IMG/VR virus record: IMGVR_UViG_3300005527_000066
Span: 1 to 64,000 of that record
DNA from: a virus
Direction: 5' to 3' (one strand)
Length of the DNA stretch: 64,000 nucleotides
The notes under the pieces: model-generated
What the model saw: only the letters and a program-made list of their open reading frames with translations
What the model was told of the DNA's origin: nothing
Database searches by the model: none
Translations under genes and position numbers: made by a program
In this document: one piece after another, positions 21,084 to 28,696 of the stretch
Position numbering within the stretch: the first letter of the stretch is position 1
How the letters are laid out: each line of letters opens with the position of its first letter

Positions 21084-21913
21084 GCTATTTTTTCATTTAC
21101 TTCTCTTCCGAAGTGTCCATTATCTCTAGCTTTAGGTTGATTACAAAAATGCGTGTCGTGTTCAACGACTTTAATTCCGTTTTCGTTTAAGAATTTTTTT
21201 GTTGTTTCTTCGTTGAAATTAAAAATTGTTTTCGACCAAGTAGACCAGTATAATTTTATATCATGTAATTTACATATTGTTTCTATGAATTTAAAATTTT
21301 TAACAAACATATAAACGCCAAAGTCTTCATTTATGATGTTTATGTAATTTTGATAAATTTTTTTATTTTGATGCTTTGAATATACTGGAGTAAAATTTGA
21401 TAGTTTATCATCAGAAAATAATTCCATTCTAAAAATTTCGGGAAAAAAACAACATATTATTTTTGGTTTGTGTGATATTGTATAATTGTATATCAATCTA
21501 CTAATTGTATCCATGGAAGCCCCACACACTCCATAATTTTTAACACACCAATCTACTCCCAATTTATCGTTTAATTTAGCACTCCAAGTTTCGTTCCAAG
21601 GTAAACCATAACCAAAAGTGTTACTACAACCAAAACAAGCTATTAAATTTTCATTAAAAAAATCGTTTGTTTCTTCGGAAGTTCTATAACCATATTCATT
21701 TAACTCGTATAATACATCTGAAGGTTTGTATTCTTTATTTCCTTCTTTGTTGTATTCTTCTTTTTCATCGTTGCAATACCAATTTACAGATTTTATTATT
21801 TGTCCGTTAAAATTTAAATTATTCCAATTATGTTCAAGTTCTGGTAAAAAGGTATCTTGATTTTCACCGAAAAGAATTTTACATATTTTTCTTAATGATT
21901 TAAGTTCTACCAT
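21053..21913 (-). CDS. SGNH-hydrolase-like protein (paralogue 2)
   Basis: 286 residues. The same motifs as the gene at 20259, in order: NEYGYRTSEETNDFFNENL, IACFGCSNTFGYG, VKNYGVCGASMDTISRLIYN, IICCFFPEIFRMELF, LYWSTWSKT and DNGHFGREV with D-x-x-H. The close likeness shows a duplication with inversion. Each C-terminal helix is encoded across the shared 31 bp on opposite strands. Immediately upstream (1-bp overlap) is the gene at 21913. Function as for paralogue 1. Confidence 0.75.
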   Translation of the reverse strand: MVELKSLRKICKILFGENQDTFLPELEHNWNNLNFNGQIIKSVNWYCNDEKEEYNKEGNKEYKPSDVLYELNEYGYRTSEETNDFFNENLIACFGCSNTFGYGLPWNETWSAKLNDKLGVDWCVKNYGVCGASMDTISRLIYNYTISHKPKIICCFFPEIFRMELFSDDKLSNFTPVYSKHQNKKIYQNYINIINEDFGVYMFVKNFKFIETICKLHDIKLYWSTWSKTIFNFNEETTKKFLNENGIKVVEHDTHFCNQPKARDNGHFGREVNEKIAQGFCDVILS

Positions 21914-22359
21914 TATTTAAAATAGTTTACTATACGGTTTAAAATAATCAATGTATTTTTAAGTAAAGTTTTATATTCAAACCCGGACGTTGGAAACTCT
22001 ATATAGCAGTAAGGAGTTCCAGTTTTAAATAATTGAAGTTCTAATTTTTTATTTTTATTTACTTGATGTTTTCCTATAAATGGAATTTCTATATTATTAG
22101 AAATTATGTATTTGATTTTTTCTATTATAGAGTTTGAACAGTTTATATAAATACCTCTCGTTTTATTACTTTCATTTATATCTAGAACTAATCTCGGGTT
22201 TAATTTTAATATTTTTTCCATATTAAAATTATCATCAAATATTTTAATGTTTGATTTACCTTTAAAAAAATACTTAAGTTTTTCTGAATAACCACTTTTT
22301 GTATTATTTATGATTAATACTATAGGTCTTTTTTGTGTAAAATTTTTAAAGGTCGTCAT
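21913..22359 (-). CDS. Unidentified protein upstream of SGNH paralogue 2
   Basis: 148 residues. Alternating strands and helices: PIVLIINNTKSGYSEKLKYFF, NPRLVLDINESNKTRGIYINCSN, IPFIGKHQVNKNKKLELQLF, TPYCYIEFPTSGFEY. The INNTKSGYSEKL step and the order of elements resemble an amidase or nucleotide-binding alpha/beta fold, but no catalytic set is clear. MTTFKNF at the start faintly recalls the FKEYF leaders but lacks the Glu site. Stop and start overlap by 1 bp with the SGNH gene. Confidence 0.55.
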   Translation of the reverse strand: MTTFKNFTQKRPIVLIINNTKSGYSEKLKYFFKGKSNIKIFDDNFNMEKILKLNPRLVLDINESNKTRGIYINCSNSIIEKIKYIISNNIEIPFIGKHQVNKNKKLELQLFKTGTPYCYIEFPTSGFEYKTLLKNTLIILNRIVNYFK

Positions 22360-22434
22360 CTAGTATATATTTACATATAATACATAAAAAAATCTTGTTG
22401 TATTTTTAATAAAAAAATGATAAGTATGTATAGT

Positions 22435-23000
22435 TCTGGTGCTCACAAAGGCTAGACAAACATATACCTCGCTTAAAAAAGGAGAAAATATATGACAAAC
22501 ATAACAACATACACACCCGGACATTATTCGTCCACAGAAAGGGTATTCAGCCAATTACCCGCTCTGTTCAATGATGATTGGCTAAACACCGTAATAAACG
22601 ATTGGGAGAAGGCATTTGAAGTAAAGAATGCTGTTTACCCATACAACATTAAAGCAATTAAAAATGCTGACGGAGGAGCAGACAAATACATTGTAGAAGT
22701 TGCTCTAGCCGGTGTTGGAAAAAATAACATTGATGTCAAAGTCCGAGATGGACATTTGAATATTGATGTTCTTAAAGAAGACAAGGATGATGATAAGAAC
22801 GTTTCTTATGTCAAAAAAGGAATAAGCAAGCGTAAAGGAAGTCTTTCTTTTGTCTTGAATGAAAACACAGATGCTAAAAACATCACATCAACATACGTGG
22901 ATGGTTTATTGCGAGTAACCGTTCCCGTAAAACAACCGGAGGTCTATAACATAGATATTAAGGTTGACTAAGTTTCGATAGTCTTTGCTTGAGCACCAGA
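22435..23000. repeat. 11-bp inverted repeats flanking the Hsp20 gene
   Basis: TCTGGTGCTCA at 22435-22445 and its exact complement TGAGCACCAGA at 22990-23000, separated by 544 bp that hold exactly one gene. The right arm is also part of a hairpin ending in AGACTTTTTTA, probably the terminator. Confidence 0.55.
22492..22971 (+). CDS. Small heat-shock protein (Hsp20 / alpha-crystallin)
   Basis: 159 residues. N-terminal arm with FSQLPALFNDDWLN, then the alpha-crystallin domain (about 45-150): YPYNIKAIKNADGGADKYIVEVALAG, KVRDGHLNIDV, GISKRKGSLSFVLNENTDA, YVDGLLRVTVP. The usual C-terminal I-x-I appears as YNIDIKVD. It holds unfolding proteins as an ATP-independent chaperone. Unusually for this window it has a classic ribosome site, AAAGGAG 8 nt before ATG. 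Inverted repeats flank it. Hsp20 genes are known in marine T4-like phages. Confidence 0.9.
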   Translation: MTNITTYTPGHYSSTERVFSQLPALFNDDWLNTVINDWEKAFEVKNAVYPYNIKAIKNADGGADKYIVEVALAGVGKNNIDVKVRDGHLNIDVLKEDKDDDKNVSYVKKGISKRKGSLSFVLNENTDAKNITSTYVDGLLRVTVPVKQPEVYNIDIKVD

Positions 23001-23010
23001 GACTTTTTTA
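22979..23010 (+). terminator. Probable terminator after Hsp20
   Basis: AGTCT...TGCTTGAGCA...AGACT forms a stepped hairpin followed by TTTTTT. It also sits at the 3' end of the convergent deaminase gene. Confidence 0.55.
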
Positions 23011-23412
23011 AATTTTAAAAACTTCTACTCCACACTTTTTTAAAAACTCTATTCCACTTAAATCTCTATATAGAATTTTATAGAAAACTGTTTTTATACC
23101 AGATCCGTAAATAGATTTAGCACATTCCATACATGGAGAATGAGTTATGAACATAACAGAATCTTTTCCGCTTTCGTTTGATTTTGCTAATTTATTTATA
23201 CAATTCATCTCTGCGTGGATAACCTCTGGTTTAGTTTTATTAGAATCATCTTCACATTTATTACACCATCCTTCTGGTGTACCATTGTATCCTATAGATA
23301 TTATTCTATTATCTTTTACAACCACTGCTCCAACCTTTAACCTAGTGGCAGTTGATAACTGTGAAAATCTTTCAGCGACATCCATGTAAGCTGTTATTAA
23401 TTTTTCTTTCAT
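23008..23412 (-). CDS. dCMP deaminase
   Basis: 134 residues from the ATG at 23412; ATGs at 23424 and 23433 are possible but overlap the upstream gene more. The zinc site is complete: IHAEMNC (His, catalytic Glu) and SPCMECA (two Cys). KVGAVVVKDNRIISIGYNGTPEGW is the typical substrate region of T4 Cd-type enzymes. It converts dCMP to dUMP, feeding dTTP synthesis together with the dUTPase at 31159. An extra pair CNKC before the HAE motif suits the second zinc of the T4 type. Confidence 0.9.
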   Translation of the reverse strand: MKEKLITAYMDVAERFSQLSTATRLKVGAVVVKDNRIISIGYNGTPEGWCNKCEDDSNKTKPEVIHAEMNCINKLAKSNESGKDSVMFITHSPCMECAKSIYGSGIKTVFYKILYRDLSGIEFLKKCGVEVFKI

Positions 23413-23413
23413 G

Positions 23414-23827
23414 TTACTGTTCATATAATTCAAATGATCCTTCGTCTGTCGTATAATATATATTTTTAGGATCCATATATTTAATTAAAGAACTACAGCT
23501 TCTACAACATTTAGAATTTTTAATATTCATATTTTTATCTAATCTGACATTTACTATTGTTAATTTATTATAAGGTATATTAGTTTTATTTTTTAATCTT
23601 AAAAATAAATCTAATTCAGCGCAAGTTGTTTTTGTCTCTAAAACTTTATTATCAAAATAAATTGGATTTTTTGTTATATTTAATGGGTGTGTTTTGTTTT
23701 TATTCTTACCTATGCAAATTAATCTTTTTTTATACCATCCAAAAGAAAAAACTTGAACTCTCATATCATGAGAGACATCATATTCTGCATTAGCTATTTC
23801 TAAACTTTTTTTAAGCTCGTATTGCAT
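23414..23827 (-). CDS. Cytidine-deaminase-like protein
   Basis: 137 residues from the ATG at 23827; the frame runs 32 codons further but through the convergent promoter area. TTCAELDLF (Cys-Ala-Glu) and KCCRSCSSL (C-x-x-C) match the zinc-binding pattern of the cytidine-deaminase branch, which uses Cys in place of His. The N-terminal KSLEIANAEYDVS helix and RVQVFSFGWYKKRLICIGKN strand pair fit the same fold. The segment between the motifs is unlike housekeeping Cdd, so the substrate is open. It sits directly upstream of dCMP deaminase, nearly overlapping. Confidence 0.6.
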   Translation of the reverse strand: MQYELKKSLEIANAEYDVSHDMRVQVFSFGWYKKRLICIGKNKNKTHPLNITKNPIYFDNKVLETKTTCAELDLFLRLKNKTNIPYNKLTIVNVRLDKNMNIKNSKCCRSCSSLIKYMDPKNIYYTTDEGSFELYEQ

Positions 23828-23857
23828 TTTTTTAATAAAAAAGATAAATACTAGTAT

Positions 23858-24070
23858 ATGCCATCTACAACAGAAAAACAACGAAAATTTTTTGGTGCCG
23901 TAATGGGAGCTAAAAAAGGACAAAAAGGAATCTCTAAAAAAGCTAAAGAAGTAGCAAAAGAAATGCCTAAAAAAGAAATTAAGAAGTTCTTAAAGGTTAA
24001 GAAAAATAAATCTAAAAAGACAAAGAATGAATCTTTTTCTTTAGTGGGTGAGATTTTTAAATTAGTTTAG
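23858..24070 (+). CDS. DUF3008-like small basic protein
   Basis: 70 residues, with TAAATA 7 nt before ATG. MPSTTEKQRKFFGAVMGAKKGQKGISKKAKEVAKEMPKKEI is the DUF3008 pattern (KxQxxFFG.....G...KKAxEVAKSM), found as small basic proteins in many phages. The tail KKNKSKKTKNESFSLVGEIF adds Lys. It likely binds DNA or RNA. The last residues are in convergent overlap with the gene at 24067. Confidence 0.75.
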   Translation: MPSTTEKQRKFFGAVMGAKKGQKGISKKAKEVAKEMPKKEIKKFLKVKKNKSKKTKNESFSLVGEIFKLV

Positions 24071-24411
24071 TCTCCAAACTCTAAAGCATTAGCGACTTGA
24101 ACCACATCATTAGATGCTACGCTAATTTTATCATTCATCCAAGCTTCCAATTCTTTACCACCCTGAAGGATGTTCAAGGCTTTTTCAGCATGACCGATTA
24201 AAGTTTTTAAGTTAGCAATAACCATTTGTTTTGCTTCATCTACTTCGGTTGTAGCTGGAGAGTTAGTAATAGCTAGTGTAGAGACTTCTGGAGAAGGCAT
24301 TGGAACTTCGGAACTTGCTAAAGCTTGATCATCATCAATCATTGATGTTAATGTGTTTTCAAAAATTTTTTCGTAAGATTCCGATAATGTTTTAAAGTCT
24401 TTTCTATTCAT
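24067..24411 (-). CDS. Putative head core/internal protein with LSES leader
   Basis: 114 residues. Leader MNRKDFKTLSESYEKIFENT, with L-S-E before Ser. Then a Pro/Ser/Glu-rich linker (SSEVPMPSPEVSTLAITNSPATTEVDEA) and a C-terminal helix bundle LIGHAEKALNILQGGKELEAWMNDKI plus VVQVANALEFGD. The end resembles small helical virion proteins of marine T4-like phages. TAAATA lies 9 nt upstream of ATG. Confidence 0.65.
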   Translation of the reverse strand: MNRKDFKTLSESYEKIFENTLTSMIDDDQALASSEVPMPSPEVSTLAITNSPATTEVDEAKQMVIANLKTLIGHAEKALNILQGGKELEAWMNDKISVASNDVVQVANALEFGD

Positions 24412-24452
24412 AGCAATAAATATTTATCTTATAAGTGTATCAATAACAATAT

Positions 24453-24734
24453 TTATATATTATTTTTTACTTTCTCAGTAAGAATTTGTTCTATAAATTC
24501 AGATATTGTTAAATCTCTATTGTTTGATTCGCAAATAATAAATTCTAATAACTCTCTAGAGAACTCTGATAAGTCTAAATCTATTTTTTCATATTTTGTT
24601 AAAAGAATTCCATCTTCTTTTATATCCCAAGAAAATTTATCTCCTTCTTTTATATTTAATTCTTTAAGTTCTTCGTCCGTAAATTTAACATAGTACTCTG
24701 TATTAGACTCTATTTTTTTACAAATTTTATTCAT
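24453..24734 (-). CDS. AbrB/MazE-like swapped-hairpin protein
   Basis: 93 residues. Residues about 11-50 (NTEYYVKFTDEELKELNIKEGDKFSWDIKEDGILLTKYE) fit the AbrB-type swapped-hairpin: a strand, L-x-L turn, GDxxxW, then a D-GI-L strand. A helical C-terminus (FSRELLEFIICESNNRDLTISEFIEQIL) could bind a partner. No toxin gene is adjacent, so it is more likely a lone transcription factor or anti-defence antitoxin than half of a toxin-antitoxin pair. Confidence 0.6.
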   Translation of the reverse strand: MNKICKKIESNTEYYVKFTDEELKELNIKEGDKFSWDIKEDGILLTKYEKIDLDLSEFSRELLEFIICESNNRDLTISEFIEQILTEKVKNNI

Positions 24735-24771
24735 ACTATATTAGTATAAATTTTGTTTTTAAAAAGTAAAG

Positions 24772-25200
24772 TTAAAAATCTCCGTATTGTATTAAATATT
24801 CACTTCTGAGAAGTAATAAATTACCAAGCTGTTGGTTATTTCTATTGCCGAGTTTTAATATTATATTATCTATGTCGGATATAAATTTTTTGAAACTATT
24901 ACCAGCTGGAGGATTATTTACTAGATATTCGTGAAAATATTTTTCAAACTCCGCGTCAGTTGATTTAGGTCTTAAATCTGGAAAGTTATTTTTTAAAACG
25001 TTTTCGTAGTTTGAATTTAAAAGATGATATGTTAAGGATTTATATTTTTCTTTAAGAGCATTTTTCTTGAGTTTAAAGTCTTTTATTCCTTTAATAACAT
25101 CTATTTCTGAATTTATAGTTTTGACAAAAAATATATCAAAAGATTCTTCTAATAAAGAAGACATTATTTTTTCAACCAAAACGTAAAAATTCATTTTCAT
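24772..25200 (-). CDS. Putative internal head protein with LEES leader
   Basis: 142 residues. Leader MKMNFYVLVEKIMSSLLEES, with L-E-E before Ser. The body is helical: VIKGIKDFKLKKNALKEKYKSLTYHLL, then NPPAGNSFKKFISDIDNIILKLG. TAAATA lies 5 nt before the ATG. No domain family recognised; grouped with the other leader proteins. Confidence 0.6.
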   Translation of the reverse strand: MKMNFYVLVEKIMSSLLEESFDIFFVKTINSEIDVIKGIKDFKLKKNALKEKYKSLTYHLLNSNYENVLKNNFPDLRPKSTDAEFEKYFHEYLVNNPPAGNSFKKFISDIDNIILKLGNRNNQQLGNLLLLRSEYLIQYGDF

Positions 25201-25215
25201 CTAATTATTTATTCT

Positions 25216-25818
25216 TTATAGTATATTTTTTATAATAAACATTCTAATATTATTTGAAACTGTTGATATTAAATAGAATAAATTTATTATTTTTTTCCAA
25301 AACCATCTCCACCCTAAGTAAGATGCGTATCGTCTAAAAATAGTCCAAGGATGATTTTGAAGTTTTTTATATGCATCTTTCCACTTTTCATCTTTTACTT
25401 TTCTATCTTTATCTAGTTTAAAGTCTAAAAGTTCTATCTTGTCTAGTTTTCCATATACAAAATAAGATTTAAATTCAATCCAAAAATCTGTGTCTTCGTC
25501 TAACTGATCGTATGTATAAAAAATTAAAGTTCCGTGAAAATCTATTTTTTTATCTTCTGAACCTTTTTCTATAATATCTTTCCAAAGATTCCAAGACTTA
25601 TGGTTTTTATCTTTTTTTTCTTCTTCGGTATAAGGTATATATTCTCTTTCTATAATATGTTCATATAGAAGCCCATCCTCTGATATGAAATATTCGGATA
25701 AACAATTATCTAAATCTTTTGTTTGAAAATTATATTCTTTCCAATCTATATTTAAAGATTTTAAATCTTCCGGAATAGAAAGATTTTGTTTTATTTTTAT
25801 TTCATCGTACATCCCCAT
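25216..25818 (-). CDS. MGMYDEI-type protein with hydrophobic C-terminus
   Basis: 200 residues. The N-terminus MGMYDEIKIKQNLSIPEDL is a common opening of small phage proteins that are acidic with Trp-containing strands. Here WKEYNFQTKDLDNCLSEYFI, GLLYEHIIEREYIPYTEEEKK and DFHGTLIFYTYDQLDEDTDFWIEFKS continue in that style. The C-terminal 35 residues (WRWFWKKIINLFYLIST...FIIKNIL) are hydrophobic and aromatic, likely membrane-associated. Function unknown. Confidence 0.6.
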   Translation of the reverse strand: MGMYDEIKIKQNLSIPEDLKSLNIDWKEYNFQTKDLDNCLSEYFISEDGLLYEHIIEREYIPYTEEEKKDKNHKSWNLWKDIIEKGSEDKKIDFHGTLIFYTYDQLDEDTDFWIEFKSYFVYGKLDKIELLDFKLDKDRKVKDEKWKDAYKKLQNHPWTIFRRYASYLGWRWFWKKIINLFYLISTVSNNIRMFIIKNIL

Positions 25819-25844
25819 ATATCTATATATTAGGTAAAATGAAA

Positions 25845-26117
25845 TTAAAAGTCAATCCCGAATGTGGTAAAAACGTTATTTTTTAATTCTTTTCCGAAAA
25901 CATCATAATCCATCACTATTTTTCCTTGTACATACAAAACAAAACTTTTACTTTTGTGCTCATAAAATTCATATCTATATTCACCAGATAGATTTGATTT
26001 TATACTTTTTGTTTTTTGTTGTTCATAATTTGTTTCGCCGGAAACAATTATTGTTTTATTTTCGATTGCAAATATATTAAAGTTTATTAAAAAAAGAAAA
26101 ATTAAAATTCTTATCAT
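25845..26117 (-). CDS. Small exported protein ending in an outer-membrane-type strand
   Basis: 90 residues. Signal peptide MIRILIFLFLINFNIFAIE with a probable cut after FA-IE. The rest alternates polar and hydrophobic residues (SNLSGEYRYEFYEHKSKSFVLYVQGKIVMDYD) and ends FTTFGIDF, with a C-terminal Phe, as in outer-membrane beta proteins. At 90 residues it could be a few strands of a larger barrel. Superinfection exclusion by outer-membrane masking is one possibility. Confidence 0.55.
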   Translation of the reverse strand: MIRILIFLFLINFNIFAIENKTIIVSGETNYEQQKTKSIKSNLSGEYRYEFYEHKSKSFVLYVQGKIVMDYDVFGKELKNNVFTTFGIDF

Positions 26118-26122
26118 TAATA

Positions 26123-26548
26123 TTATTTAACGCCAGAATTAGAATCGTCACTTGTTTTTTTGAAATAATTTCTTTCCAAGAAGGTCAATCTGTCGTTTAA
26201 AGTATCCAAGGATTTTTGCTGAGTATTTAAAATTAAATTTAAATTTTTGAATTGTTCTGATGTTACTATCTGCTGGTTTAATATTGATTCTAGTCTATTT
26301 TGTATGAGATCAAATCTGGAGTTTAAAAGTTGATCTTGCTTTGTTGTATAAGCTTCGAATGCATCTCGTTTTACATAATTAGCAGACATCCATAACGTGT
26401 AATAACCAATAGCTAAAAATAATATAAACATGAAAAATGGTTTAAGTAATGGTGCTATTATCGATGGGTGGATTTTTGCTATGTTTGGTATTACTTCGAT
26501 TAATGTGTCTTGACTTTTTTTGTCGCCCTGATTATTATTACTGGACAT
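26123..26548 (-). CDS. Membrane protein with coiled coil
   Basis: 141 residues. A polar N-terminus, one or two membrane segments (about 32-50: LLKPFFMFILFLAIGYYTLWM), then a long heptad-like region (about 60-130: LLNSRFDLIQNRLESILNQQ, LNLILNTQQKSLDTLNDRLTFL) on the far side. An N-in, single-pass protein with a long periplasmic coiled coil resembles an inner-membrane spanin or a tail-assembly helper; neither is proven. TATAAATA lies 7 nt upstream. Confidence 0.6.
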   Translation of the reverse strand: MSSNNNQGDKKSQDTLIEVIPNIAKIHPSIIAPLLKPFFMFILFLAIGYYTLWMSANYVKRDAFEAYTTKQDQLLNSRFDLIQNRLESILNQQIVTSEQFKNLNLILNTQQKSLDTLNDRLTFLERNYFKKTSDDSNSGVK

Positions 26549-26555
26549 ATATAAT

Positions 26556-26563
26556 TATTTATA
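26556..26563 (-). promoter_or_regulatory. TATAAATA late-type box (minus strand)
   Basis: Exact octamer on the minus strand 7 nt before the ATG at 26548. Confidence 0.5.
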
Positions 26564-26640
26564 CAATTTTTGTAACACATAAACAAAAAAAATTATTTTT
26601 AATTGACTTTTTTTATTTTTTATATTAAAACATTTAAACA

Positions 26641-27693
26641 ATGGAAACAAAAACACCAGAAACAGTAAAATCACTAAGAGATAAAGGATTCTCTTTCAAG
26701 GAAATATCAAACCAATTAGGAATTGGGGAGACAACAGCGAGAGATTGGTTTTATGATAGACATAAACCAAGATACGAGCATTCAAATGTGGTTGGTTATG
26801 TAAATGAAAATCTATCTAGAATATCTTCTAAAGAACCGGAAGACGTTCTAAATTTTTTAGAAAATTTATCACCAATCTCTTGTAACGTAAAACAAAATAA
26901 TAACATAAATAAAACTCTTAACGATTATTGTGTCGTTATAGGTGATATGCATTTCCCCGTTCAAGATGATGCCACTATAGATATATTCTTTGAAGTTGTT
27001 AGAGAATTAAATCCAAAGACTGTAATTTTAAATGGTGATACACTAGATATGTTTGCTATATCTAAATATCCAAAAGATATTCGTCATCGTTATTCTCTTA
27101 TGGATGAAAGAGTTGAATATCATAAATTTTTAGCTCAGTTAGTATCTATATCAAATGATTGTCACATTTTAGAAACAAACGCTAACCACAGTGGAAATGA
27201 TATTTCCGGTAGATGGTTTAGATATTTGAGCGACAGACTTGGAGAATTGGCTTCACTCCCTGACATAAAAGATAGACTTTCTTATGGAAACGTATTCTTA
27301 GGTGATTATCAACAATATGTTGATTTGGTTGATTATGTAGAATTAACTCCAGAATTTGTTGTTTTGCACGGAGACATCGTAAGAAAAAGCGGTGGCTATT
27401 CAGCAAAAGCTCATATGGATAAATGGATGGTTTCTGTTATGCATAACCATACGCACAGAATTGGATCTACATCACAAAGATTTCCCGGAATCGGTTCGAG
27501 AAAAGAGAAGCAAATTTTTGCTTGGGAAAATGGATGTGCTTGTGATTTGTCTCCAGTTTATGGATCTGCACCAAATTGGCAAAATGGATTTAGTATTATT
27601 TCTTTAGATAAAAATAACTTTGGGGTAGAACAAGTTAAAGTTATAAATAAAAGCGCAAATATTTCAACTTTAGGTATGACTATTAAGGCGTAA
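26641..27693 (+). CDS. Calcineurin-like metallophosphoesterase with N-terminal HTH
   Basis: 350 residues. Residues 1-45 form a helix-turn-helix (VKSLRDKGFSFKEISNQLGIGETTARDWF). From about 100 the phosphoesterase motifs follow in order: VIGDMHFP (D-x-H), LNGDTLDMF (G-D), NANHSGND (N-H), VLHGDIVR (H-G-D) and MHNHTHRIG (H-x-H). All metal ligands are present. Substrate unknown; phage members act on nucleotides or DNA ends. The HTH suggests it is targeted to DNA. Confidence 0.85.
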   Translation: METKTPETVKSLRDKGFSFKEISNQLGIGETTARDWFYDRHKPRYEHSNVVGYVNENLSRISSKEPEDVLNFLENLSPISCNVKQNNNINKTLNDYCVVIGDMHFPVQDDATIDIFFEVVRELNPKTVILNGDTLDMFAISKYPKDIRHRYSLMDERVEYHKFLAQLVSISNDCHILETNANHSGNDISGRWFRYLSDRLGELASLPDIKDRLSYGNVFLGDYQQYVDLVDYVELTPEFVVLHGDIVRKSGGYSAKAHMDKWMVSVMHNHTHRIGSTSQRFPGIGSRKEKQIFAWENGCACDLSPVYGSAPNWQNGFSIISLDKNNFGVEQVKVINKSANISTLGMTIKA

Positions 27694-27831
27694 GATACGT
27701 TTAATCTTATTGATTAATTTATGAAACCATGATTCCTTAGTAGCTTTCGATTCGTCGTCTAGTTTTTTTATTATTCTTTCAACTTCTTCAGCTAAAGAAT
27801 CCCTATACGACCTATCGTAAGAATATTTCAT
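27670..27831 (-). CDS. Small charged protein of 53 residues
   Basis: MKYSYDRSYRDSLAEEVERI, then IKKLDDESKATKESWFHKLI and a basic C-terminus; stop (TTA on the + strand) at 27670-27672. It overlaps the 3' end of the phosphoesterase gene by 24 bp on the opposite strand and directly precedes the membrane-protein gene on the minus strand. Strongly helical. Coding status probable from position and composition. Confidence 0.5.
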   Translation of the reverse strand: MKYSYDRSYRDSLAEEVERIIKKLDDESKATKESWFHKLINKIKRILRLNSHT

Positions 27832-27837
27832 AGTTTA

Positions 27838-28680
27838 TTATTTATCTTTATATTTTACTTTTAGAAATGGATTAAATATTTTTTTAACTTTTTTTTCTTC
27901 GGGTATATCTTTTTTATCTTCTACCGTTTCGTTTACCTTTTTTGGTTTGGTTACGATGTTATTATAAGCTAATATCAACGCTAATGCTAAAGGATCGAAA
28001 ACTAAAACTATTAAGATAGTAAACCATTTTATAACAGTTTCTATAGGAACCGAAAATAGATTAGATACAAACTTTAAAGTTCCTATATCTTTTGATTTGT
28101 TTTCTTCGGTTTTTAAACCTATTATTTCTATGTCATAATTTTTTAATTCTTCATTTAAAGAATCACTTTTATTTTGAAGTTTTTCAATTTCTAAGTTGGC
28201 TTTGTTTATAGCTTCGTATGCTTGTTCTCTAGGGACTTTATAGTTCCCCGCGTCTTGAACTCTTTTTTCTTGAGTGACTCTAATACCGTTTAAAGTATCT
28301 AATCTATTTTTGATAGAAGATATTTCAAGTGCAACGTTATCTTTTTTAGAAATTAATATTTCTTTTTTTGTACTGACTATTTCAAATTCAGAATAACTTT
28401 TTTGATATGCGGACGTTAAAAATCCAAATATTCCAAGTGATGTTATTCCCATTAATGTTACAACGGCCAAGATCAAATAAAACTTTAATATAAAATTTGT
28501 TTCTTTCCAATGTCTTTTTAAATAAGAAGCAGCTACTAATTTTCCTATTTCTAAAGAACCAGCCATTATGCAAACCGCTAGGTATGATCCTGCATATAAA
28601 GCCGCTAATCCTTGAACAGAAAAGTAAGCCGCGCAACCAGCAACGATGAAAGCTGTAATAGCTAATATAATAGTAAACAT
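27838..28680 (-). CDS. Multi-pass membrane protein with periplasmic coiled coil
   Basis: 280 residues. Segments at about 5-27, 33-52 and 66-92 (FYLILAVVTLMGITSLGIFGF) are hydrophobic. A long charged coiled coil (about 95-205) follows, then a fourth segment (about 215-245: VIKWFTILIVLVFDPLALALIL) and a Lys-rich tail. MAGSLEIGKLVAASYLKRHW between the early segments is a conserved word in marine T4-like phage membrane proteins of unknown role. Probably a virion-unrelated host-membrane protein, but no function is known. Confidence 0.7.
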   Translation of the reverse strand: MFTIILAITAFIVAGCAAYFSVQGLAALYAGSYLAVCIMAGSLEIGKLVAASYLKRHWKETNFILKFYLILAVVTLMGITSLGIFGFLTSAYQKSYSEFEIVSTKKEILISKKDNVALEISSIKNRLDTLNGIRVTQEKRVQDAGNYKVPREQAYEAINKANLEIEKLQNKSDSLNEELKNYDIEIIGLKTEENKSKDIGTLKFVSNLFSVPIETVIKWFTILIVLVFDPLALALILAYNNIVTKPKKVNETVEDKKDIPEEKKVKKIFNPFLKVKYKDK

Positions 28681-28696
28681 AGTTATTTACTACTTA

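Noticed and set aside
22435-23000. Insertion sequence around Hsp20
   Set aside because: Only 11-bp repeats, no transposase and no target duplication seen.
24453-24734. Toxin-antitoxin pair based on the AbrB-like gene
   Set aside because: Neither neighbour looks like a toxin; one carries a head-type leader.
26571-26580. TGTAACACA copy right of the island zone
   Set aside because: A single isolated partial match in an AT-rich gap, without partner or island; likely chance.
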